Below, in pieces: positions 27,749 through 37,302 of a stretch of DNA of 64,000 nucleotides (position 1 is the stretch's first letter; every line of letters begins with the position of its first letter). Source of the DNA: CAWEFA01 sp963808135 (GTDB lineage Bacteria; Bacteroidota; Bacteroidia; Bacteroidales; DTGW01); assembly GCA_963808135.1 (NCBI GenBank), contig CAWEFA010000119.1:51119-115118 (forward strand), given 5' to 3'. The position numbers and the translations under genes are program-made. The notes beneath the pieces were generated by a model, which did no database searches, was not told the origin of the DNA, and saw only the letters and a list, made by a program, of their open reading frames with translations.

Positions 27749-30337
27749 ATGATAAGAAAAATATTAATTTTCACAATAATATTTACTTTTTTAGGATGCC
27801 AACCAAAGCATTTAAAAAATATGAAAATTATAGAAATTAAAGAAAATTGGGTTGTTTCAGAGTTGGGTGAAAATAAATGGATGCCAGCTACGGTTCCGGG
27901 ATGTATTCATACCGATTTGTTAGAAAACAAAAAAATTGAAGACCCATTTTATCGCACAAATGAGAAAAAGCTTCAATGGATTGATAAAAAGGACTGGGAG
28001 TATAAAACAACATTTTCTGTTGATGAAAACCTTTTAGGCAAAAAAAATATAAGGCTCAATTTTAAAGGGTTAGACACTTATGCGGATGTTTATCTGAATA
28101 ATAAGCTTATTTTAAAAGCCGATAATATGTTCCGCGAATGGAAAGTTGACTGCAAAAATTTTCTAAAAGAAGGGAAAAACGAGCTGTTGATTATTTTCCA
28201 TTCTGCAACAAATGTCGGGTTAATTAAGCTTAAAAAGCTTGGTTTTCAGCCTCCGGCAGAAAACGACCAATCGGAAAACGGCGAAATGGGAGAGAACAAG
28301 GTAAGCATATTCACCCGAAAAGCGCCCTATCAGTTTGGATGGGATTGGGGCCCCCGGTTCGTTACCTGCGGGTTTTGGCGGCCGGTTTACCTCGAAGCTT
28401 GGGATAGCGCAAAGATTGAATATGTCCATTACGAGCTTAAAAAACTTTCTAAATCAAAAGCAGTTATTGCCGCATCATTCGAGATACTTTCATCATTTAA
28501 TCAAAAGGCTGCTATTATTATAAATAATGTTACCAATGCCAAAAAATTAACTGAATTATCCGTTGAACTTAAAAAAGGCGAGAACAACATAACAACAAAC
28601 ATTGAAATTGATAACCCAAAGCTTTGGTGGACAAATGGTCTTGGCGCACCTTCGCTGTACAGGCTTAATTCAACACTTCAAATTAATAACAATACTATTG
28701 ATGAACAAAATACCAATTACGGGATAAGAACGGTTAAGATAATTCAGAAACCCGATTCAATTGGTAAAAGTTTTTATGTTGAGCTAAACGGGATACCTAT
28801 ATTCATGAAAGGAGCCGATTATATACCGAACGATATTTTTCCAAGCCGGGTAACAAATAAAGTTTACGAACAAATTACACAATCTGCTGTTGAGGCAAGC
28901 ATAAACATGTTGCGCGTTTGGGGCGGCGGAATTTATGAAAACGATGTGTTTTATGATATGTGCGACCTTAAAGGAATTCTTGTTTGGCAGGATTTTATGT
29001 TTGCCTGTTCAATGTATCCGGTCGATGATGAATTTAATGAAAATGTTAAGCAGGAATTTGCCGATAATATTAAGCGTTTAAGAAACCACCCAAGTATTGC
29101 CCTTTGGTGCGGCAATAATGAGATGGATGTTATGTGGGCAGAAGGTAATGAAAATGCCGGCTTGAAATGGAAAGGAAAATTTAATGCCGGGCAAAGGAAA
29201 TTTCTTTGGGATGGATATAAGAAAATTTTTTATGAAACCCTGCCTGGCGTATTAAAAACATTGGATAGTTCCCGTTTTTACTGGCCATCATCGCCAATTG
29301 CCGGTTACAATGAATACGGCAATCCCAAACTCACATCGGGCGATTATCATTATTGGGGCGTATGGCATGGTAAGGAACCTTTTGAAAAGTTCTCGGAGAA
29401 TGTGGGCAGGTTTTTAAGTGAATATGGCTTTCAATCTTTTCCCGAATTTAAAACGGTAAAATCTTATACTATTCCGGAAGACTATTCAATTGAGTCGGAG
29501 GTAATGGCTTCACACCAGCGTAGCGGTATAGGAAATATGTTGATTAAAAAATACATGGATCTGTATTACAAAAACCCAAAAGATTTTGAGTCGTTTTTAT
29601 ATGTCAGCCAGGTTCAACAAGCTGAGGCCATAAAATCGGCAATTGAAGCGCATCGTGCTGGGATGCCGAAATGTATGGGTTCGGTGTATTGGCAATTAAA
29701 TGATTGTTGGCCGGTAGCCAGTTGGTCGAGCGTTGATTATTACAATCGGTGGAAGGCATTGCATTACTTTGTAAAAAAAGCTTTCAATTGCTATCTTATC
29801 AGCCCGCGTATTGAAAATGGGAAAGTAATTTTCTATGCAATTTCCGATAATTTAGCTACTGTGGAGGGTCAATTAATTGTAGGATTAATGGATTTTAATG
29901 GTTCTGTGTTAAAAGTTTCGTCCGAACCGGTTCATATCAGACCGAATACTTCAACAAAAGTTTTTGAGTCATCCATTGAAAATCTTATTGGGAAAGCAGA
30001 TATTCATAAAATTTTACTTTTTACCGAATTGTATTTCGGCGAAAGAAAACTTTCTGAAAATATTCTATATTTTTTACCGGCAAAAGACCTGATGCTTCCA
30101 AAACCTAATATTAAAGCAAGTTTTGAGAGAAACGGGCTTAATTATTTTATTACATTGGAAACCGATAAATTGGCAAGAAATGTTTACCTAAGTATTGATG
30201 AAAATGATGGTTCCTTTTCCGATAATTATTTTGATCTTTTACCAGGCAAGAACGTGGTTGTTATTTATATGCCGTCAAAGTTCGTTAATGAATTTGAGAA
30301 AAAGCTAAAAATTAAATCTTTGGTTGATACATATTAA
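27749..30337 (+). CDS. Beta-mannosidase, GH2 lipoprotein
   Basis: 862 residues, intact. Lipoprotein signal: ILIFTIIFTFLGC. GH2 architecture is present: N-terminal jelly roll (WMPATVPGCIHTDLLENKKI), immunoglobulin-like domain, TIM barrel with MLRVWGGGIYE, catalytic acid/base in WCGNNEMDVMWAEG and the expected nucleophile Glu in FLSEYGFQSFPEF. WDWGPRFVTCGFWRPVYL is typical of beta-mannosidases rather than beta-galactosidases. It removes terminal beta-mannose, completing the action of the GH26 enzyme upstream. The pair lacks SusC/SusD transport genes here. Confidence 0.92.
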   Translation: MIRKILIFTIIFTFLGCQPKHLKNMKIIEIKENWVVSELGENKWMPATVPGCIHTDLLENKKIEDPFYRTNEKKLQWIDKKDWEYKTTFSVDENLLGKKNIRLNFKGLDTYADVYLNNKLILKADNMFREWKVDCKNFLKEGKNELLIIFHSATNVGLIKLKKLGFQPPAENDQSENGEMGENKVSIFTRKAPYQFGWDWGPRFVTCGFWRPVYLEAWDSAKIEYVHYELKKLSKSKAVIAASFEILSSFNQKAAIIINNVTNAKKLTELSVELKKGENNITTNIEIDNPKLWWTNGLGAPSLYRLNSTLQINNNTIDEQNTNYGIRTVKIIQKPDSIGKSFYVELNGIPIFMKGADYIPNDIFPSRVTNKVYEQITQSAVEASINMLRVWGGGIYENDVFYDMCDLKGILVWQDFMFACSMYPVDDEFNENVKQEFADNIKRLRNHPSIALWCGNNEMDVMWAEGNENAGLKWKGKFNAGQRKFLWDGYKKIFYETLPGVLKTLDSSRFYWPSSPIAGYNEYGNPKLTSGDYHYWGVWHGKEPFEKFSENVGRFLSEYGFQSFPEFKTVKSYTIPEDYSIESEVMASHQRSGIGNMLIKKYMDLYYKNPKDFESFLYVSQVQQAEAIKSAIEAHRAGMPKCMGSVYWQLNDCWPVASWSSVDYYNRWKALHYFVKKAFNCYLISPRIENGKVIFYAISDNLATVEGQLIVGLMDFNGSVLKVSSEPVHIRPNTSTKVFESSIENLIGKADIHKILLFTELYFGERKLSENILYFLPAKDLMLPKPNIKASFERNGLNYFITLETDKLARNVYLSIDENDGSFSDNYFDLLPGKNVVVIYMPSKFVNEFEKKLKIKSLVDTY

Positions 30338-30398
30338 CCAAAACATTGTTGGGAAGAAAGCTAAAATCTTTAGTGTTATTTTATTTCTTGGCAAGAAA

Positions 30399-31322
30399 TC
30401 ATTTACGTTTATCGTCATCGTCTTTCTGGTCAGAATTTTTTTGTTTTTGTTCTTTTTTTGGTTCTTGTTTTTGTTCCGTTTTAGGTTGATTACGTTTGAC
30501 AGCAGACTTGTCGACTTTTACAGGTTTGCCTATAGTATTTCCATTATAAACTGCCGGCTGTGTCCTGTGTTCCGTTTCACCATGCTTTTCAGTTTTTGCC
30601 TTTTCAATTCCGTTTTCCGGAGCATTTTTATTTTCGGTACTTGCATTTTCCCTGCGAAAAGGTACATTTTCATTACTTCTTCTGTCAACTTCAGGCTTTA
30701 AATCTTTTTTTGTATTATCCGGGTTTACATCTCTTCGCTCAGGATTTCTGATTTCTTTGTTATCTACAGCTTCATTTCTCCGAAGGGGCTCATTTTCCCT
30801 ATTGTTATACCTGCTCATGGCCTTCTCATTATTTTGCCTTACATAAATTACATTCTTTGCATTTTCATTGAACCCTCTTGCTACCTGGGCTTCAGCTTGA
30901 TTGTTGTTTACGTAAACTGTTCTATAATAATATCTGGGATAATGGGAAAGGTAAAGCTGGTGCTGTCTCCAAGGCTCATAGGCATTATAATCAATTATAA
31001 CCACAAAAGCATTGTTTAAATCATAATTTGAATACATTGGTGGTAGATATGGGCTAAAAACCCAGTTGCCATCTTCGAGATACACAAATTCATTTCTGTT
31101 AACATCATAATAAACTTCAATATCGGGGAAATAATAATATCTTACCCTGTCGGCATTATCATATGGTGGAGCCCATGCAGGACTGACAACCTCTTGTTTT
31201 ACAACAGTTCTTTGCGGAACATAAACCGTACTTACGCATCCTACAATAAGGGTTAAAAGCACGGAACCCAATAAAATAAAATAAGGCAAATTTTGTTTTT
31301 TCTGAGTGTTATTGTACAACAT
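30399..31322 (-). CDS. Lipoprotein with charged, low-complexity C-terminus, function unknown
   Basis: 307 residues. Signal and lipobox: ILLGSVLLTLIVGC. The first half is Tyr-rich and beta-like (RVRYYYFPDIEVYYDVNRNE, WVFSPYLPPMYSNYDL). The second half (about residues 160-307) is disordered and highly charged, dominated by Asn, Arg, Lys and Glu and ending QKNSDQKDDDDKRK. Similar architecture occurs in uncharacterised Bacteroidetes envelope lipoproteins. It is last of four same-strand genes starting with the TerB-ABC fusion. Confidence 0.65.
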   Translation of the reverse strand: MLYNNTQKKQNLPYFILLGSVLLTLIVGCVSTVYVPQRTVVKQEVVSPAWAPPYDNADRVRYYYFPDIEVYYDVNRNEFVYLEDGNWVFSPYLPPMYSNYDLNNAFVVIIDYNAYEPWRQHQLYLSHYPRYYYRTVYVNNNQAEAQVARGFNENAKNVIYVRQNNEKAMSRYNNRENEPLRRNEAVDNKEIRNPERRDVNPDNTKKDLKPEVDRRSNENVPFRRENASTENKNAPENGIEKAKTEKHGETEHRTQPAVYNGNTIGKPVKVDKSAVKRNQPKTEQKQEPKKEQKQKNSDQKDDDDKRK

Positions 31323-31378
31323 GTTTTTTATGATTTTATAAAAACTTAATTTGAATTTTGAAATTAAAAACGGCAGCC

Positions 31379-31831
31379 TTACAAAGTTCTGATAAATGAA
31401 ACAATTGCCACTGCTGAACCTTTTTTGCCGTCAATAAAAGAAATGATAAGATGATAAGCGCCTGTTTTCTGGCATTGGAAGTTAACTGATTTAACGCTTT
31501 GGCCGGTGGCAGGGTTATATGTGCTCCCATATAATTTATTCATATCGTACAATTGCACCATTGCCTTGCCTTCAGAATTTTCCGTGTTACAAACCGTAAA
31601 GCGGTATTCTGTGTTTTTGCTTAAGACCATAGTGTATCTTTGTTCCGGGGCTTTTCCATCAGGTCCGGCAGCTTCGAGTTCAACAACAAAATCTTTTAGA
31701 TAAGTGGCATCGTCGCCGGCGCTTGCTGCACAATACTCCACCAGCTTTGAGCTTGATTGTGCAAAAGCAGATTTTTCTCCAATAAATAAAATTATAATTA
31801 GAAATAGTATAATGAAATATATTTTTCTCAT
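31379..31831 (-). CDS. Small periplasmic beta-sandwich protein, function unknown
   Basis: 150 residues with a strong signal peptide (IYFIILFLIIILFIGEKSAFA, cleavage after AFA). The mature part of about 125 residues reads as a compact beta-sandwich (KDFVVELEAAG, NTEYRFTVCNTENSEGKAMVQLYD, KTGAYHLIISF) with three Cys residues that could form a disulfide. It sits 2 bases downstream of the lipoprotein gene at 32748-31834, so the two are almost certainly co-transcribed. Confidence 0.65.
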   Translation of the reverse strand: MRKIYFIILFLIIILFIGEKSAFAQSSSKLVEYCAASAGDDATYLKDFVVELEAAGPDGKAPEQRYTMVLSKNTEYRFTVCNTENSEGKAMVQLYDMNKLYGSTYNPATGQSVKSVNFQCQKTGAYHLIISFIDGKKGSAVAIVSFIRTL

Positions 31832-31833
31832 AA

Positions 31834-32748
31834 TTACATTTTTATTAACCTGTTACGTACTCCTTCTATTGATTCTGTAATGTTTTTTAACTGCATTTCA
31901 GTGATATGTACAACACTTTTTTCTGTTTGTTTAATCGTTAACATACCGTTTTCTTCAATATATTGGGGTTCACCGGACTCGTATGTAATATTTACGTCGT
32001 CAAATTTACTTTTTATTGTTTTAAATTCATTAACATAGTTTTTAAAAATTGGGTCTTTTGCATAAGATGAAAGAAGCAGCATTAAATCAGTAAGTATAAT
32101 TTTTTGTTCACCCACTTTTTCGGTAAGCTTTGGTTCAGGTTGTTCTTTTGCTACCTGAACAGTAATATAAATCCCTTCAATCCAAGCCCCGGCAATTATA
32201 AGGGCGCTTAAATTTGCCCGTTTTCGTATGCGTAAAGAATAATCCATTTGATTGAAGCTATGCATTGAAATGAATTTAAGCGAGTCGAGATTTGAATTAT
32301 TTGTTGCCAGTCGTTTTAAAGTTGCAAAATCGAAAAATTGACCAACATTTATCGCATTGGCTAAATTTTTTATGGTGCTAAGATAATCTATAACAGAACC
32401 AGTTTTATTATACATGTTCAGATAACCTAAATCGGCGCTAAACACACCTAATGCAAAAGCTTGCGCATAGCTTGTGCTGTAATTTGCAGTGTACTCAGTT
32501 GGCGCAAGATAGCTTATTGAAAATGGAGCCCCCATTGATTTTATCATTGCGGCTATTTCAACAGGCGATGATATATTATCGGTAATACTTGTTATAGCAG
32601 CATCGGGTATATCAATAACACCTTTATATTCTTCTTCGTATGGAACATCCAGGTTTTCATTGCTGCCTGGCCTACAGCTTCTCTGGATAAAAAATATACT
32701 GGCAGCTGCTAAAGCCAGTACTATTGGAATCAGTATTTTTTTAACCAT
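31834..32748 (-). CDS. Envelope protein of unknown function linked to the TerB-ABC gene
   Basis: About 304 residues from the ATG at 32748, chosen because the signal sequence MVKKILIPIVLALAAASIFF begins there; ten more codons are open upstream. A Cys follows (QRSCRP), possibly a lipid anchor. The mature part is helical, with YAQAFALGVFSADLGYLNMY and LSALIIAGAWIEGIYITVQVA. It ends 2 bases before the next small secreted gene and starts 60 bases after the ABC fusion gene. No catalytic motif recognised. Confidence 0.6.
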   Translation of the reverse strand: MVKKILIPIVLALAAASIFFIQRSCRPGSNENLDVPYEEEYKGVIDIPDAAITSITDNISSPVEIAAMIKSMGAPFSISYLAPTEYTANYSTSYAQAFALGVFSADLGYLNMYNKTGSVIDYLSTIKNLANAINVGQFFDFATLKRLATNNSNLDSLKFISMHSFNQMDYSLRIRKRANLSALIIAGAWIEGIYITVQVAKEQPEPKLTEKVGEQKIILTDLMLLLSSYAKDPIFKNYVNEFKTIKSKFDDVNITYESGEPQYIEENGMLTIKQTEKSVVHITEMQLKNITESIEGVRNRLIKM

Positions 32749-32808
32749 ATATTTTATTTTTAACTTATTATCAAACAAAAATCAATTCTAATATTTTCAG
32801 TAGCAGGT

Positions 32809-35800
32809 TTACTTTTTATACATCCTGATTTTATCGGGCAATTCGATGATTTTTTTTAATAAATCGAAATGCAGCATAAGATATAACATAAAAGTGAAAA
32901 ACCAGATGAATGAAATATTAAACCAAAATGTATCGAAGTACTTGCCCATAAAATATTTCCGGGGCGCATAAAAATGTGCCCTGAAATCGAAGTAGCCGCT
33001 TACGCGAGGGTCAAGGTAAATCGGGTCAATTTGCTGTATTAACCGATGGTTGTATTCTAAAACTTTATTTTTTTCTTTTTCAAAAACCTTTTGCACCATA
33101 TCGGCCAAATGTTCATTATAATATTTATCGTAGAATTTTTTATAAATAAGAGGTTTATGGATGTTTAAGTAATTGAGTTTGTTGTTTTTTCTTTTATCTG
33201 CAACATCGTAAAGCTTCTGATAATAATCGTTTAATGCCGATAAATGATTACGCACGGCAATAGAAGTTTCAAGGTTGAATTTTCCCGGTACCAGGCTTTT
33301 CATGTTGTTGAATGTAATAGCCGGTACCAATTCGTTTTGAAGGCTTATTTCATTTTTAAGCAATAAAATATCGTTTTTTGTATTTATTATTTTGCCTTTT
33401 GAGTTGAGTTCTACAGCAACTCTGTCCAATCTTTTAGTTAATTCAGGAATGTAATAAACAATTTTAAAGTTTGCATTGCTGATTTCTTTTTCTAAATCAT
33501 AAAAATATTTTTCGTAATCATTGTCTTTGAACTGATGAACCATTAGCGCTTCATAGCCCCATTTTGTAGGCATTAAATCGGCAATCCATGGAACTTTGTC
33601 AACGCTGCTCACTGTGCGGTTTAATTTATCGAAACTAAACATTGCCCCGCTCAGCACCATCATTGGTATCATTAGTAAGGGTATGATAATATAAATAGTT
33701 ACAACTGAATTAAAGGATGCAGATACATTTAGTCCAAGCATATTTGCAAATGCAGCAGTAGAAAATAATGCCAGCCAATAGGCAAAATACATATATTTTA
33801 TCCCGAGGATAGTGTTTCCGATGAAAACGAAAGTTAACGTTTGAATTGCGGAAAGGGCAAAAAGTATTAATACTTTAGATATTAAATAACTTGACCGGCT
33901 TAAATTAAGGAATGCCTCGCGTTTGAGAATTTTACGGTCGTGAAATATCTCTTCGGCGCTCACCATAAGTCCGAGAAATAATGCAACGATTAGCCCGATG
34001 AAAATGTATATGGAAATATTTTCATTTTCGCGGAAAATATATATATTCGACATCGGGTCGGCAATATATCTTATTATGTAAGCGAGAATGAAAGAAAGCA
34101 ATGGCGATTCCAATAGGTTAAGTAAGATATATTGTTTGTTGCTGATTTTAGATAAAAAATCGCGAAGCGTATATATTTTAGTTTGTTTAAACCAATTTGG
34201 AATATTTAATGACTTAGGCGGCGGATCGCCAACATTTTCAACCTGGTCCTTGGCAAAATTTTCTTTGAAATATTCTTCCCATTTTGGAGGGGAAACTTTT
34301 CGAACATTTGTATAATTACCAAATTCGTCTACTACCTGCGCTTCAATAATATTGAAAATGAGTTCGGGATTAACATTGCCGCAAGTAGGACATTCTCCAA
34401 CATCGCTGTTTATCTGTGCATCGATGCGCTTGAAAATACATAACCGCTTCAACAGGATTGCCGCAATATACCTCATAACCGCCGGTATCGAGGATGATCA
34501 TTTTATCGAACATCTTATAAATATCGGATGAAGGTTGGTGGATAACGACAAAAATAAGCTTCCCTTTAAGCGCGAGTTCGCGCAGGAGGTCCATAACATT
34601 TTCCGAATCGCGCGACGATAATCCCGATGTAGGTTCATCGACAAAAAGTATCGAGGGTTCACGAACAAGTTCCAGGGCAATATTAAGCCTTTTGCGTTGG
34701 CCACCTGAAATGGTTTTGTTCATTATGTTGCCAACTTTCAAATTGCTTCTATCGAGCAAACCCAGGTTTGTAAGGGTATTATTAACAAGTTTCGTCAGTT
34801 CCTCATCTGATTTATCACGAAAACATAATTTTGCGCTGTAATATAAGTTTTCGAAAACTGTAAGGTCTTCAATCAGTAAATCGTCCTGGGGGATTAGGCC
34901 AATAACCCCTTCCAATTCTTTTTTTTGGGTATGTAAGTTAATTCCGTTTATCAGTATTTCCCCGTCCGAGAGTTTTTCAATACCGCATAATACATTTAAC
35001 AGGGTTGTTTTACCAGCGCCGCTTGCGCCCATAATGCCTACCAATCTTCCATGCGATTCGGAAAAATTGATATTTTGCAGGCCGATGTTGCCGTTCAGAA
35101 ATTTAAATTCGAGATTATTAACTACGAAAGAGATTTTATTTGCATGGATATCGGCCAGAAAATGTGCCGCTACATCAGAATAGAATATAGGCATACCTTT
35201 AGGTAGCTTTACTGTGCTGCCATTGGCAAAAAGATAAATTCGTTTATTATTTATTGCCAGCCCATTGAGGAAAAGGTCTTCTTCCCCCGTATATTTAAGG
35301 AAATAGAGTTCTACGCTTTGTACATGAAGAATAAATATATTTGAATCAAGTTTCTCTGTTTTTATATGCTTAACGCCATCGATGGTATTTGATTTGTCAT
35401 TAATAACAAGTACATTAGAATCGGTTATTTCTGAAGGATCGTTTTTTATAACATAGGTTTCAATGCTTTTAAATTCATCGTGTGTTATATTAAAAACATC
35501 AGCTACTGTATCAATTATTGCCATCCTTTGATCGGAAAACTTGCGGTCGGCATTTATTAATTCGAATAAACGGACTAAAACAACAACTTTCTGTTTTTGG
35601 GTAAGGGTTTTATTTATTTTTCTGCAAATGCCTAAAATTTTTACCGAATCGGTAACTTTTGTAAGCCTGACTTTTTTTGTATCATTTTCACCCTCTTCTG
35701 AATCGCCCCATTCAGTTTGTTTTTCAAAAAGGGCATAATATTCTTTTGATTGTTCTTCAGAGAGTTGTTGTGTAAGAAAAGTTTTAATGTATTCTCTCTC

Positions 35801-35878
35801 GTTGCTTTCAACCCCTTCATCCTGTTTCGCAATAATCGCAAACAGTTGCATAAGGGCCTTGAGAATCTCTTCACTCAT
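32809..35878 (-). CDS. TerB-like / FHA-like / ABC ATPase / ABC-2 permease fusion (one frameshift)
   Basis: About 1022 residues. The N-terminus (1-140) is a TerB-like helical domain (LKALMQLFAIIAKQDEGVE, RKFSDQRMAIIDTVADVF). Next is a beta-rich FHA-like segment (YFLKYTGEEDLFLNGLAINN). The ABC ATPase (about 270-480) has Walker A GIMGASGAGKTTLL, signature ISGGQRKRLNIALELVREP and Walker B ILFVDEPTSGLSS, arranged as in ABCG/White-type half transporters. The C-terminal part contains about six transmembrane helices typical of ABC-2 permeases, with a large soluble insert. The frame breaks near 34440, where NPVEAVMYF continues as KRIDAQINSDVGECPTCGNV. The cargo is unknown. Confidence 0.8.
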
Positions 35879-36141
35879 AAATTACTGAATTGAAAAACTA
35901 AATGTATTTCAGATAATTGTTTTTAATTTTACTATATGAAGTTTTATTATTATATATTAACTTGTATTTGACAATTTTGCATTAAACTATAAATTGAAGG
36001 ATCAAAAAAGATTGAAATTTATCAATTTTGATCCAACATCCAAATTTATTAAAATTTCAATAGCTAAATCATAATTGAAGGTTATAAGCAATAATTAATA
36101 TAAAAAAATCAAAAAATCAATTCTATCGATTTTTCACAAAT

Positions 36142-36516
36142 TTAATATGAAATCTGCTCAAAGGGGACTTCAACCAGGGTGGAAAATTCGATGCCAGCTT
36201 CCTGCACATCTTCATCGCCTTCAGGATAGAACCATTTTACAACAACTTCATTTCCTCTACTTCGGAGGTCATCAAGCTTCATTAATATATCGAGAATAAG
36301 TTTTGCCGATGCTGTATTAAAATAATCTAATTTAAAATTGAAAACAGTTTTTGAATTCGGGCTCTTAGAATATTCTGTCAGCCAACTAAGTATTGGGCCA
36401 TAGAAGCTGCTTACATCTTCGGGCAATGAGCGGCCCGATATTTCCAGAATATTTTCCGATGCGTCAAGAATAACATTGGGAATATCTGATGTCCCTGTGA
36501 TTTTGATTGCTTCCAT
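36142..36516 (-). CDS. SiaC-like regulatory phosphoprotein (DUF1987)
   Basis: About 124 residues from the ATG at 36516; the frame is open upstream but conservation begins at MEAIKITGTSDIPNV. STAS-like anti-anti-sigma-type fold of the DUF1987/SiaC family. The region FNFKLDYFNTASAKLILDIL holds the Thr expected to be phosphorylated by the SiaB kinase and dephosphorylated by a SiaA-type PP2C enzyme in Pseudomonas. It lies 19 bases after the SiaB-like gene and is last in the operon-like run that starts at 45.6 kb. In Pseudomonas, SiaC activates the diguanylate cyclase SiaD; no such enzyme is near here. Confidence 0.85.
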   Translation of the reverse strand: MEAIKITGTSDIPNVILDASENILEISGRSLPEDVSSFYGPILSWLTEYSKSPNSKTVFNFKLDYFNTASAKLILDILMKLDDLRSRGNEVVVKWFYPEGDEDVQEAGIEFSTLVEVPFEQISY

Positions 36517-36535
36517 AATGTTATATTTTATTTTG

Positions 36536-37108
36536 TTATACTCTGGATATTGTTGAAGTAAGTAAGAAGAAAGAAATATTTTCATCAATAGGAAGAAAAT
36601 GATATTCGAGGCGTTTCCCGGTTTTTCTTTTAATATCTATAAAGCCGAGGCCGGCGCCTCCTTTTTCAGTTAACCTGCCTTCTTTGATTTGCTGTTTAAA
36701 TAATTCATTTAACGCATCTTTATCCATAGCATTAATTTTTTCAAACATGCTTTTCATGTCATCAACTTTAGAGTTATCAACAGCATTACCAGTTGTTACG
36801 GTATATTCAGTTTCACCTTTGCTAACCAGGAAAATACCCCGGCCAGAAAATAAATTATCGGATGTGCCAAATTCCTCAGCATGTTTGCTAATGTTTTGCA
36901 GGCATTCCACCATTACATGAAAAACCTTTCTTTGAACATTACCGGCTTCTTCTTCCCTTGACATGTTGAATTCTGCAAGCGATGTAAAAGCTTTTGTTAT
37001 CTGGTGTGTAATTTCGCCCTCATATACAAGGGTTATTTCATGGGCTTTCATTGTTCTATAGAACTCATAAACGAATTCCAAAAAACCTTTTGAATCATTT
37101 TTCATCAT
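36536..37108 (-). CDS. SiaB-like kinase (DUF6272)
   Basis: About 190 residues from the paired ATGs at 37108/37105; upstream open codons are poorly conserved. GHKL-type serine/threonine kinase of the SiaB/DUF6272 family. The N-box-like segment is FHVMVECLQNISKHAEE and the G-box-like motif is EKGGAGLGFIDIKRK. It should phosphorylate the SiaC-like protein encoded just downstream. The phosphatase gene (39924-37303) lies 194 bases upstream, completing an A-B-C set. Confidence 0.85.
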   Translation of the reverse strand: MMKNDSKGFLEFVYEFYRTMKAHEITLVYEGEITHQITKAFTSLAEFNMSREEEAGNVQRKVFHVMVECLQNISKHAEEFGTSDNLFSGRGIFLVSKGETEYTVTTGNAVDNSKVDDMKSMFEKINAMDKDALNELFKQQIKEGRLTEKGGAGLGFIDIKRKTGKRLEYHFLPIDENISFFLLTSTISRV

Positions 37109-37302
37109 ATTCTTATTAATTTTATATTTTATGATGTTGCTCCCGGTTTTCCGGGGAAAATCCATATGAAAAATTTTTCATACAGCGTAATAAATTTTAA
37201 TTATCTAAAGTTATAAATTTCTTTGTACATTATCGAATATTAATTCAATAAGATTCTTTTTCAAATTTAAGTAAAATTAGAATAAAGCATATACAATAGC
37301 CA

